From: Moniliella sp. 'wahieum' | Taxonomy: Eukaryota; Basidiomycota; Moniliellomycetes; Moniliellales; Moniliellaceae | Assembly (NCBI GenBank): GCA_003971905.1 | Contig: RSEE01000007.1 | Location: 1-64,000, forward strand | Direction: 5' to 3' | DNA: 64,000 nt | In this document: piece after piece, positions 10,800-21,325 of the stretch | Layout: each line of letters begins with the position of its first letter | Position numbering within the stretch: the first letter of the stretch is position 1 | Notes under the pieces: generated by a model | The model's input: the letters and a program-made list of their open reading frames with translations, nothing else | Told to the model about the DNA's origin: nothing | Databases searched by the model: none | Position numbers and translations under genes: made by a program

Positions 10800-11850
10800 C
10801 GTAACCGGTGACCACGGGGAGGAACGCCGTATGCGCGGTATGCGCCCTGGGGCGGCCGAATGCCCAGCGTACGTAGGTGGCACCAGCACCCAGCCTGCTG
10901 CGTCGAACCATATGGCGCAGGGAGACAGGGCGCAGCCAGGCGAAACACCGGGGCACAGTGGAGGCAGCGCCTTTGAATCGGGTGTTGCCGGCGCACGCTC
11001 CATGGCACTGCTGCAGCGGGCAGCATGGCGCTAGTGTCGGTGGACCCTCGCACCAGGCCACTCCTGCAGGGCCCAGACCCGCCGAGTCGTCCAAATCACT
11101 CCGGGTGGGGGGGGCGGGCAGGGCAGCAGTGTGCGCTGCTGGGTGTGCGCCTGGCAGCCCGAGCAGGGCGATGGGATGCGTGAGACTCATCGCTGCGCTG
11201 CACGGAGCGGCGGGGGGCTGGGCAGGCGTGCCGGCTGCGTCGCTGAGCAGCAGCTGCGAAAGCCACCAACGCGCAGCAGCCCGCGCGGCGTCGCGGCTGG
11301 GCTGGTTGGGCTGGGCTGGCTCTGGCACACTCGCCCTGCGCGGGCGCGGGCAGCGTGCACCCTCGCGCCGGCGGTGTCTGCGACGTGGCAGCCAGGGCCA
11401 CCGGCATGCGGGCTGTGTCGCGCGCTGGTTGGAACACACCGCGTGCGTGTGCCCGGCGCACAGCCCGCCAGTGCCGCGCCCTGCACCACCCAGCCCGCTG
11501 TGTGTGCCCGGGTGCCACGGGGGACAGGCACACGAGGCTGCTTCAGCGCGGGTGCTGCTGCCCCGCACGGGGCCAGTGCCAGCCCGCCGCCCAGCGGGCC
11601 CTGGCGCCGCACGCACGCGGGCAGTGTGCGGCGCCTCTAGCAAATTTCGGACGGCCCCTCGGCCCCACCCGCACCAGCGGCGGCCACACTGCCCGCGTGC
11701 GCCGCCCTCGCCCCGCCCGCCCGCTGCGGCCCGGCGCCCGATGCTTCTCACACAGCAGTGCGACCCAGCCCGGCTGAATCTGACAGCGCTGGTCTTGGAT
11801 CCGTCGCCCGTCTTGCTTCGTCCTCTCCGCCTCCTCCCCCCACACGCGCC
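10800..11850. other. Very GC-rich block upstream of the Medusa gene
   Basis: Around 1 kb of visibly higher GC content than flanking DNA, dense in CpG, CAGCC and GCGCGC words. Long ORFs open on both strands simply because stop codons are rare. None matches a known family or shows a domain. I read it as promoter and leader DNA of the Medusa gene or a CpG-rich spacer. Confidence 0.55.
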
Positions 11851-13587
11851 ATGTCCTACCCGTCCGCCGCCTTCTTCCCCGGCGCCTCGGCCGACGCCTC
11901 CTTCGCGCCCCACCCCTCCGCGCCTCCCAGGTGCCCGCCTCCTCGCCCCGCCACAGCGCTGGCACGCGCCTCCGCCCGCCATGCAGAGCTCCTGGGGGTA
12001 CGCCGTCCCGCCTCCTTCCGACGGCACCGCCCTCCCCCCCCACGCGTCCCCCGCCCCCCCGGCGTCGCGTCCGACCCGGCCTTGGCGTCCGGCAGCCTCT
12101 CGGCCCAGCCGGTGCTCTCCGCCCCCTCTGCCCCCGGCGTCGGCAGCCCCACAATGGGCGAGGTGCGCGCCATGCCCTTGACGCCCATGACCGGCGGCGA
12201 AGGCGCGCCCCTTTCCATCCGTCTTACTCTCCCCGCCAACGCGCTCGAACCGCGCCTGCCCGGCCAACCAGACCAGGGCCAGTTCCATATTGTCTTTGGT
12301 TCCTTTCTGGTCGTGCCCATGTGGGCATGGAGCCGCCGCCGGCACAGGGCATGGCGTCCATTGTCCTCTCCACCAACGTGCCCATCCTCACCGATCTGCC
12401 TGGAGTGAACCCCGACAATGTTGGAATCCGTGTCAAGCGCGTCTGGCTGGCTCCCGCACTCCTTCGCTTATCACTGTCGGGTCCTACCGCATGCGTACGT
12501 GTTTTTCCTTCCGTCTCACCCCCTCGCGCCCTCATGCGCTCGTCCCCTCGTCCCCTCTCCCCATGATGCTTCGTTTTCCTGACTTGCTTTTGTTTCTTGG
12601 TCTTTGCAGTTCCCAAGACGGCAGCGCACATGCGTCCCAACGGCACCCCTACCTCGTCGCCCGACCTGTGGAATATGCCACCGCAGGCCAAGCTAGAGTC
12701 ACAGTATGGGCCCGTGCGGACTCAAAGCGGCGGTCGCCGCGAGTTGGGTTGGGACCCGGCCAACCCTTACATGCGTGGCCGATACTCTGAGCACGCGCCC
12801 GGCCGGCCTGGCTCTCCCAGTCGGGCCATGGTCCACCGCACTTCGCAGCCGATGATGATGAACGGCGTGCCGCCCAACATGAATGCGCCTGCGCTCGTGC
12901 GCGCGCCTCAATCGAGCAACCCGAACGACAACAGTTTCATGACCAATCCTCTCTCCAACCGTCCCCGGGCGCAACTCAAGTTGCAGGGTGATTTGGGATC
13001 AATGGCTTACGGATGGGCCGTGGATGAGTTGCAAGAGGGCCGTCGCTTGGTCCAATTCTGGCGCAAACAAGAAGGCACCACCATCCACGCCACCTTCCGC
13101 CCCATTTTGTTGGACCAATATGTGAAGAACTCGATTGTCGTTTCGTGCATCTTCCGTGCCGACCGCAACGAGTGCTACATCCTCTGTCGACACCATCCTT
13201 TTGCTCGAGGCCCTCGTCGCCAGCCGCTTCTCGATTGAGGAGAAGAACCGCATTCGGCGTAACCTGGAGGGCTTCCACCCCGAGACGGTGCGCAAGCACT
13301 CGGGTGGGTCGGAGGACTTTTTCAAACGCATCATGAACTTCAAGGACCCCAAGCCCCGCACGATCGCCAAGGACGTGAAGACCTTCTCGTGGAAGGTGCT
13401 GGAGCACGCGCTGTGCAAGGTGATTGAAAAATATGTGGGTGATGTGCCGGAAATGGATGCACACGCTCCCGTGCCTCCTGCTCGTGCCCCCGAGCCGGGC
13501 ATGCACTTTGTCCCAGGCCAGCCGCCAGCACATGGCTTGCCTCCGCACGCGATGGGTGCGCCGTTGCCGCCTTCTGGGCTGCAGTAA
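11851..13587 (+). CDS. medA: Medusa-type transcriptional regulator (DUF7082 family)
   Basis: Fungal nuclear regulator related to Aspergillus MedA and Ustilago Med1, which control sporulation, adhesion and mating programmes. The N-terminal half is Ala/Pro/Ser-rich and carries the first conserved block (FHIVFG... around 12280, then ASIVLSTNVPILTDLPGVN). An intron runs from GTACGTGT (~12494) to TTTGCAG (~12609). The hallmark C-terminal domain follows: WAVDELQEGRRLVQFWRKQ, then ATFRPILLDQY, DTILLLEALVASRFSIEEKN and RIRRNLEGFHPETV, ending with SWKVLEHALCKVIEKY. Frame changes occur at ~12310 and ~13180, where a missing base between ECY and SVDTILL breaks the domain; the flanking protein is otherwise intact. 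The tail is Pro/Ala/His-rich. The start at 11851 (MSYPSAAFFPG) is the first ATG after the GC-rich block. Confidence 0.85.
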
Positions 13588-14430
13588 AGTACCGGGATGC
13601 AGTGGTGGTGCTGCGCGCCCAATTCCTGTCCTTCCTGATTCATTTTCGTTCTGTCGGCCTCCTTTTATCGTTCCCCCGCACCGCCGTCGCGCCGGTCCCG
13701 GTCCTCTCCCACCCCTCTCGCCCTCGCGCTCGCCCGTACCGGAGCCTCACAAGCCCGCACCCGAATCGCGCTGTCGTTGTCCTGACTGCAACGCAATTGT
13801 CCTTCGATAATCTCTGTTCTTGCACTTTTGTGTCCGGTTGTTGGGGATCTGTGCTTTACTCTGCACCAGCCCCCTTCCCACCTTCATCCCTCTTATCCTA
13901 TCCCGTCCCCGTTCGTCCCTGCCTCTCTGTTGCGCTCTCCTCTGTTAAGCTAAGCTTGTTCACCCTTACTGTACTCTTTTGTCGGCCGGAGAGCCTCGGG
14001 CCGGGCGAGGGCGAGGGCCAAGCCGCACCCCCCTACCTCTGCGACAAGAAAAAGAACGAAGAACGCGTCTGGGCATGGGGTCGTGCTCATGCTGGCCTTT
14101 TGAGGTGTTGGGGCCGACGCTCTGTGCTGTTGCTTCTCCCCCTCCCCTATCCCCCCCCCCCCCCATCCTCTCCCTTCTCCCTTCCCCTCTCCGCACCCGT
14201 TTCCGCACCCGCTCCCGCACCGCTCCCGCTCTCGCCCTGGCTCTGGCTCTGGCTCCGGGCCACGCTTCCGGCGCTAGCCCCAGCGCGATAGACGTGCCGA
14301 AGCATGAAGCTGCCTGCGTGACGCGCACTTGTCCCGTCTGTCCCCATAGCATCAGCTCGCACGTAGTACTACTCCCCCCTTGGCGCCTCGTGGAAAGAGG
14401 CGGTGTGACGCGTGGTTAGTGACTGGTTGG
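13588..14430. other. Pyrimidine-rich 3' region
   Basis: Mostly C/T-rich DNA with a C run at ~14151-14164 and degenerate CCCGCACCGCTCCCG-like words at ~14190-14260. The ORFs here are low-complexity artefacts. It probably holds the 3' UTR of the Medusa gene. Confidence 0.4.
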
Positions 14431-14439
14431 GATCGCATG

Positions 14440-15050
14440 CTTCCGAACATGTCGATGATCGATGATGGACGAGATGTGTGATCGATGATCCACCGATGAT
14501 ATCGATGATAGAACGTTGACGTTGATTGTGAACAGTTTGAGCGAGGGCTCGGCGAACGCCGCTCCGGCGCTCCGGCGCTCAGGCCCAGGTCTTGATGCTT
14601 AACTCAATACTCAGGTCTGGGATTCTGAGACGTGAGCATGTGAGAGAAGAGAGTACCGAGTACTGAGTACTGAGTCCTCACTGAGTACTGAGTAGGACTC
14701 AAGCCTCAAGGCCTCAGGCCTCAAGCTTCAAGCTTCAAGATGGGAGGACTGGGCGCATTGGATATTGGACGCTGAACGTGCTGAACGTACTATAAATCTC
14801 CTGGTGCCTGCAGCCTGCACCTGGGGCTTGAGGCTCACCTGAGATCTGAGACGAGTAGTGCCATGTGCGCTAAGTACACTCCAAGAGCGATCAAATGTTC
14901 GTGAGACCGACGATCTGACATGCTGGCACACGATTAGCTCTTGGGATCCTGGGTTCTTGGGACATGGGAGCACCGGCCGGAGGGGTGAGTGTACGGCGTC
15001 AAGCTTCACAAAGTCAGGACAGAGTTGCGGAGCTCAACAGGCGGACCTCT
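14440..15050. repeat. Palindromic-word repeat island 2
   Basis: Clusters of GATGATCGATGATGG and ATCGATGAT words (14450-14515), GAGTACTGAGTACTGAG (14655-14700) and CAAGGCCTCAGGCCTCAAGCTTCAAGCTTCAAG-type runs (~14705-14738). The vocabulary is the same as in the islands at 9.6 kb, 43 kb and 63 kb. No coding sequence. Confidence 0.75.
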
Positions 15051-15399
15051 GAGCGGTGATTAAGATTGTGTGATTACGATTGTGCGCCATGGTGTCGATG
15101 ATTGGTCGAAGGTTCACACGTTCACATTCATATGGAGCTGCTTGCTCTCTACGGCCTACGGCGAGGAATAGGACGCGTGGTCTCGGGTGTGCTGTGGACG
15201 AGGGCGCGTAGCATGGGATGAGATGAGGGCCCAAGCCTTGGGCCGATGGTGACCGTGGGCGCTGTGGGCGCTGGGCGGAGGTAGGTGTTCCACTCGGATT
15301 TGTGTACAGCACAGGGCGAAACAGGCGCGACAGGCGAAACAGGGCAGATTCAGAGGTGGAAACGAAGACAGGCGGACGGCGCTGAGGCGATGAGGCTGA

Positions 15400-15850
15400 G
15401 AGGGGCTCTATGTACATGGTACACCAGGCAAGAGAGTACGTGACTGAGTACGTGACTGAGTTGAGACTGAGTACACGTGGTACTGAGTCGAGTGGGGTCC
15501 AACGTGCATGTTCCATGCGCAATTCACTACGATTAAGAATGCACGCCACCGTAAAGCAGTGCATATTCCATCCAAATGTTCAAACCCGGTGGCTGCAACA
15601 GTCGAGCTGCGATCTGCGACGGCCGGTTGAAATACTAAGACGAGGATGAGCCGATGAGGGTACGTGGAATACATAACAGTGAGGCCTGAGGTTATGTAGT
15701 CTGCATCTGAGATCTGAGGATCTGAGCCCCATGTGCTGAGACTAATGCATGAGATGCATGAGATCGAGACCTGAGTCACTAGTCACGCGTCGCGAGTCAC
15801 GCGTCAGTGCCTACGTGACGCGTGGCGCGTGATGCATGATGCATGATGGT
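15400..15850. repeat. Palindromic-word repeat island 3
   Basis: Includes GAGTACGTGACTGAGTACGTGACTG (15435-15460), ATCTGAGATCTGAGGATCTGAG (15705-15725), and a run of GTCACGCGTCGCGAGTCACGCGTC with GATGCATGATGCATGATG (15780-15848). No gene was seen. Confidence 0.75.
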
Positions 15851-18140
15851 GCTGGATGGTCCAACCTCTTCCAGGCGACACGACAGGACACGACGCGACG
15901 CGTGTGCAGTACGCAGTCTATTTGTCTCTCGGCCGTGCGCTGTCTGCCCACCGCCATTGGATGGTATACATGGCATGCGGCCAAGTGTCATTAATCCTTC
16001 GAGACAGGTCCGCGGGCCATGTGGGGCTCCGGGGCGGATGGGATGATTTGGATTGGGCCTTTATAAGCTTTAAGCTATAGGCGGGGGTATTCGATGACGG
16101 GGACCGCGCGGGGTGACCCAACCAGCGGGATTATTGGAGCCACAGCCTCAGACTGAGTGCTCATTGCATCAACAGTTTTCCTATGCTCAGGAAACACATG
16201 CTATGGTTTAGTAGTTCTGGCATCCAGTGGTTGCTTGCCAGAGGCTCCCACAAACCTCCGTCATGCCGACACTTCCACCTGTCGAGTTGCGTTCCGCTTC
16301 AGAGGAGAGCGTTGAATACACTGAGCAACATTATGTGTACAAGGGCATCATGTGCCGCTTGGATGGAAACCCCTGGTCCCTACGCCATGTTACTGGGCTT
16401 GTCACGTACACACGGTGCAGCCCAAGGAGAGGGTGGCTACTTCCAAAAGTTCGCCCTATAAGTGCTGACACCTCGTTGATGGCGTGCGTCGATTGCGTTC
16501 AACGGAACTTCCCTTGCTCAACGTAAGCTGCCCCGGCTGATTGGCTGCCTTTCAAAACGGTCAGACAGGTTGGAGGGACAAAGATCCATTAGGACTACTC
16601 ACCATAACGGGTTGCCGTGAGTCAGCCTCTCCTAGCACTTGCTCCTGTCGTCGATCGTGTGTGCAGTTAAACAAGGCTCTACAAGCGCCCCCATTCCCGC
16701 CCCCCTCCTCTCCACCGACTGGGAAACACCATCGAGCCGATCTTGTTTCCAATTCCTATTGTTCTACATCTGCTCCTGCCTATACTCCTGGTCGACGGGG
16801 ATCCTTTTCCCCGCCAACCATTCTTGTCATCCCCCTCTACCCTCTCGCCTATCTTGTCCGACTCCTGCCCGTTTTCCAGCCAATTGATTCAGTGCAGGGA
16901 ACTTCATCTTGTTAGCGTCCGACTCCTCCTCCGACCTCGTCCTCCCTGCAATCTGTCAGTCCAGTCGCGTGAGCCCTCCTCTGGCCGCGTCAATTCCCAG
17001 TCTCTATCCAGTCTCAGTTGAGACGATGTTGGTTCCCCTCTCCGGCCTCCCGTCCCTAAGTCCCGGAGGCTTCAGACACGTTACTACGGCCGAAAAGCCG
17101 GTGCAGACGCAGCCTTGCCACACGAGCAGCCGCCCCACCAAGGGCCTCTCCTCGTCCCTATAGCTCCGCTCGGATCCACCAACCAGCCCAAGCCCGAAAC
17201 TACTGTGAATCGACCTACCGTCGCCTAAGGGATTGTACCCCCAAAACCCCGGGCGTGCCCCCTGGCGAAGCCCGCCCCATGACAGAGTCCGTACTGCCAG
17301 ATCAGGTATGCCGACACGCACGTTCGGTTGCTACCATTGATGTTGTACTGTGGCATATTGCCTCCTCGAAAAAGCTGTCGTCGGGAAAAAGCTGTATAGG
17401 TGATCCCAGCAGATTGGCGGTAAGTGAAGGAGTTGTTGGCTGGGTTGTAAAAGTTGAGACCCGCTAAGACAAGTCCAGCACGGTTGCTTCACACCATGCA
17501 CACTAACGCTACATTGTTTTCGCTTGCCCGATGCCGGCACCCTTCGATGGCACAACCAAACACTGGGGCTGGAGAAGCTACGAGTACCACCACCAGTCCA
17601 GACAAGGCCATAAGCAGCGCCGGCGAAAGCATTGCAGCCACAAAAACGCGCCACGGGGGCCGAGGTGGTGGCGCGACGCCGTGCTGGGAGCCGCAGGGGG
17701 AGAGAACGTGTGGGACGTGCCTTTTTAGTAGGATTCATAATTGGTGCAGCTGGAAGAGATGGTGTATCGGGGGGGGGGGGCAGGTTACTTGCTTCTCCTG
17801 CCGTCCACGTCGGTTTGGTACATTCAGACATACTTTTCGCTTTCCTCTGGTCGGCGTAGTCGCGACGACATGCCGAAGAGAGGGCAGGACAGGCCAGGGG
17901 AGGCCAGAGGAGGCGAGGAACCTGTAACCAATCCTCTCTCCCTTGTCCCCCCAACACGGCCCCCGTGCCCCCCCACACGTAAAATGAACATTTTACAATT
18001 CGAAAGCTGGAAGGAACAAGGTGCATGGCCGCGAATAGGCCCCGCATACGTAATCCTGCCAGCCCGCATCGTTGTTCTCGCAGCCGCCTAACCACTCGGC
18101 GCTGCCCACAACGACGACGACGACGTTGAATCTGACAGCG
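15851..18140. other. Long region without a recognisable gene
   Basis: No family was recognised. The most coding-like stretch is a ~90-codon plus-strand frame ending at 16526 (described separately). The 16700-17000 part is C/T-rich. 17330-18140 contains long opposing ORFs, none with a domain. It may hold a fast-evolving gene broken by base-call errors, but I cannot support one. Confidence 0.35.
16227..16526 (+). CDS. Coding-like fragment of unknown function
   Basis: A 99-codon frame with protein-like composition in its middle: ELRSASEESVEYTEQHYVYK then GIMCRLDGNPWSLRHVTGL. The alternation of charged and aromatic residues is unlike the Arg/Pro/Ser-rich shadows around it. I do not recognise a family. 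It could be a fragment of a longer broken gene or a transposon remnant. The start is not determinable. Confidence 0.25.
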   Translation: MVACQRLPQTSVMPTLPPVELRSASEESVEYTEQHYVYKGIMCRLDGNPWSLRHVTGLVTYTRCSPRRGWLLPKVRPISADTSLMACVDCVQRNFPCST

Positions 18141-18585
18141 ATGCTGGGCGCTCCTCTCCGTTCGCTTATCCGCCCTGTTGTGCACGCCCACGCTCCGTCT
18201 ACGTCTTCTGTGGCGCTGCGCAGCGTGCACACGCTCCGCGCCGCACCGGCTCCCCCTTTGCGAGCCTCGACCCGCATCCACGCGCCCCTCGCCACTCCTC
18301 TTGCTACCCCAGCCCCCGTCCACGCTCACGTCCACGGTCACGGTGCCGTCGTGCCCGGGACTGAGCGCGGTATGAAGGTCCGCACTTCGCTTGAGAAGCG
18401 GTGCAGCTCGTGCCAGGTGGTGCGGCGGCGGGGGAAGACATTTATCATTTGCAAGGCCCCCCCCGACACAAGCAGGTACGATTTCTTGCTCTTCCCCCAA
18501 AGACTGAGACGTTCATTACGCTTCTGTGAGTTGAGGTACTGATCCTTTCGTTTCTGGTTTTTCTGCCCAGCGCACACGCAACTAA
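18141..18585 (+). CDS. RTC6: Mitochondrial large-subunit ribosomal protein bL36m
   Basis: Smallest protein of the mitochondrial 54S subunit; it binds a zinc ion and contacts 21S rRNA. Residues 1-~73 form an Arg/Ser/Ala-rich mitochondrial presequence with no acids (MLGAPLRSLIRPVVHAHAPS). The bL36 core follows: MKVRTSLEKRCSSCQVVRRR then GKTFIICK, with the paired Cys ligands of the zinc site, and finally the conserved His of RHKQ. An eight-C run at 18458-18465 puts that last block out of frame; nine Cs would read KAPPRHKQ. A 95-nt intron (18476-18570, GTACGA...CCCAG) separates HKQ from a four-codon final exon RTRN. Both the splice and the single-base repair are needed to obtain the family C-terminus. 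Confidence 0.88.
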
Positions 18586-19540
18586 GCCGGTGCGTGTCCT
18601 GCCGACACCCTGCGACCTATTCGCGTGCGACGCACTGCCCATTAACATCGACATGCGCCTTTTTTGGGTTTAGTAGTCCGGTGACATTAGACCACAGTCT
18701 GTTTAGTAATGCCGTGATAGGAAAGCGCATTCATGGAGTGGTCAATGCAACCGCGCTACCATGGTCTCTCGGCTGCTGGGAGTGCGGCAGAGCTAGTCAT
18801 TTCAGTGCCTGCTGCTGCTGGCGGCGCCCGTTGGGAGGCAGCTTGGGCTGGTGTACGCAGAGAGAGAGGGGCGTGTAGGCAACTGCTGGGGCAGGCCCGG
18901 AAGGAGACCTGACATGGGCTAACCCCATCTGGTGTTGAGCTGACAGCGGGTACTCCCATCACCTGCTCCGTGCCGCAGCCTGTCTATGACCCACATATAT
19001 TAGCCCCTCGTATTGAGCAAAGTCCTCCGGCGCCGAAATGGACGACTCGATTTGATGTGCCCAGCACGTTCTGGATTGGCAGGGGTCGGAAGCAGCAACA
19101 CGATGCTAAGCGCTGCCGTGGAAAAGATGCCAGGTCATCCCGAGGAATCGAAGAGCACAAGCGATGGGAGGTTGCTGCAGATTGCTGCTCTTGAAGGCAT
19201 GTTCTTGGCAAGGCGCAGACAGGCTATTAATTGGGAAGGCGGGGGGTGCGGAGCGGAATTTGCGTGTCCCGTCGGCGCGCGGTTTTCCGCCGCGTCTGGC
19301 CGCGTCACGTCACGCGACGCGCGCCTCGCCCACGCGTGTTGGGCCGACAGAAACGAGCGGCGGCGGCATTCCATCGTCCTGCTCCATCCACATCAACTTC
19401 CCACCCCGCTCAGCTCGCCTCTCCCACCCCCATCTCAGCAATGAACTGTGCGTGTTGCGCCTTTCTCTGCCCCTGCTACCCCTCCCCCCCAGTGCGGGAT
19501 GGCCATGCTGACCTTCTTCGTCTCACCTGCTCCAGTCGAC
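18586..19540. other. Intergenic bL36m / RPA2
   Basis: No conserved ORF was seen. The last ~250 bases are rich in CGCG and CACGCG words and C/T tracts and lie just before the RPA2 start; they probably contain its promoter. Confidence 0.4.
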
Positions 19541-20471
19541 ATGAGCGGAACCCAAGGCGGCGGCTACTTTGAGGGTAGCGGTACGGGTGGTGGCGATGGT
19601 AACCCGGACCGGCGCAAGGTTTGTTCCCTCTGATTCCCACATCTTAGTGCGCTCTTACTGACCCCCCCCCGTCTGGCCTCTAGGACAATGAGCTTGGTCT
19701 CCGTCCTGTCACCATCCGCCAACTAACCCACGTCGAGACCAGCAGCGTTGACATGCCCATGATCATCGACGACAAAGAGGTCAAAATGTATGCTGAGCTG
19801 ATATGCTTACTGCCCCTCGCCTTGCTTTCATACTGATATATCCTTCATTTCTCCTTCCAGGTCACGTTCGTCGGTCGAGTTGCCGAAGCCAAGGGCGGCG
19901 AGCTGTTCAGTTCATTTGTCATTGACGATGGTACGGGTTCGATTGAGTGCAAACTATGGAGCAACGAATCCAACCCCATTCCGGTAGAGCAGAACGAGTA
20001 TGCCCGGGTTCGTGGGGTGGTCAAGCAGTTCCAAGGCACCACCACCATCTCCGCCACCACCGTACACAAGGTCACCGACCCCAACGAAATTGTCTTTCAC
20101 AACCTTCAGGCCATTTGGGCCCACCTTTACCTCCGCAAAAACAGTGACGAGCCCATGGGCGAAGTCGGACTGTCGACCTCCGCTCATACCTCTACCCCGA
20201 CCACGCGCGTTTCCACTGCCTGCAGGAGCTGATCAAGGAGAACCCAGGGGGTGTTTGGCTACCCAGATTCAGAAACGGGTGTCCACCATGGGCATGGATG
20301 AGATTAGTATGTTTTCTTCTCCCTTTCCCCTTTCTCTCCCCTTGCTTGACTGAGCAGGCACCTGACCTTACCGAAAACAGCAATATCCTCACGGAACTCG
20401 AGGAGGCAGGGACGGCATACATGGTTCAAAATGCCGACGACAAGGAGGTTTACTTCCCTATGGAGACTTAA
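19541..20471 (+). CDS. RFA2: Replication protein A 32-kDa subunit
   Basis: Middle subunit of the heterotrimeric single-strand DNA-binding complex of replication, repair and recombination. The N-terminus is Gly/Ser-rich (GGGYFEGSGTGGGDG), the usual phosphorylation region. An OB-fold follows: LRPVTIRQLTHVE, VTFVGRVAEAKGG, SSFVIDDGTGSIECKLW, YARVRGVVKQFQGTTTISA. The C-terminal winged helix is represented by LQELIKEN and NILTELEEAGTAYMVQ before the stop at 20471. Introns: 19619-19683, 19788-19860 and one near 20308-20380. At the second donor one G is apparently missing, since AAAATG+GTATGC would keep frame. Another frame change lies at ~20205-20220 before LQELIKEN. An upstream ATG at 19441 could belong to an alternative first exon. 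Confidence 0.9.
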
Positions 20472-21325
20472 TCCCCACGTCCTTACCTTCCGCCTGAGTC
20501 CCCTTCCTCCGCTTTTTCCCGCCTCATAAACGCCGATGCTCAACGACCCATGATGGGGTTCGATCCAGAGACATCCCTTGTCTCGCTCCATAGCGCTTAA
20601 TGGTGGCGAGGATGGCGTCTTGGCGCAGTACACCTTTGTGTCCAACACTTAAACTTCTCTCCATCTCAATTTTACCGAACTGTGGATAGTCTCCTCGCAC
20701 CAGGCGCGAGGCCACAAGTGGTTCTAAGGGGCGCGAATGAATGATGAACGGTCCAGGCAGACGTCAACAACTACTATAGTAGGCAGCTGAGGTACCCGTG
20801 CGTGGCAGGCGCCACCTCACTGTGTCAGCTACCCTCTGCGCATGCATTCGACCCTGCCCCGCCACAACATGCATGGGCCCAGGGAGAGGCATGCGCCCAC
20901 CATGCCCGCGGCGTGCCTTGACAGTTGCCAGACGACCCCACCCCACTGCCACGTGCCTCGACTGCCTGATGTCCATCCGTCTTTAGCGCCGCCCTAGCTC
21001 TCTTTCCTCGGCAGGATTGGACCAACGCGCCAGCTTTAGCCTACGAAGCTGGTAGGCTGGCAGTCAGCGGGGCAACTAGCACGTTAGGTGCTGTACGCGA
21101 GATAGACGCGGCTACTTTTCAAGCGACGTCCTATTGATTTGCAATGCGTTGGCCTATTAAATTGAGAAGCATTGCTTCTGGGCAGGCATTGCACCGAGTT
21201 TCAGATTTTGCCACTGGCGAAGAATGTTGGCGAGAACAAGAAATAAGCCAACGCGGCGCCTCGGCTGATCATCCCCCCGCCTCCTCTCCACCTCCACTGC
21301 GTGTCCGCTGCTGTGCGCGACGAGC
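20472..21325. other. Intergenic, no gene seen
   Basis: RPA2 3' region followed by GC-mixed DNA with short, mutually overlapping ORFs on both strands. No domain, RNA gene or repeat family was recognised. The last 100 bases are the probable promoter of the next gene. Confidence 0.4.

Noticed and set aside
10774-12345. Long opposing ORFs (523 codons minus, 434 codons plus)
   Set aside because: Both are Arg/Ala/Pro-rich with no domain and lie in a GC-rich block where stop codons are rare; the right end overlaps the Medusa gene in a different frame.
17331-18500. 389-codon minus-strand ORF
   Set aside because: It is antisense to the bL36m gene, which has clear family motifs; composition is low-complexity.
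20545-20580. tRNA T-loop-like GGGGTTCGATCC
   Set aside because: Flanking bases do not form a T stem, D arm or acceptor stem.
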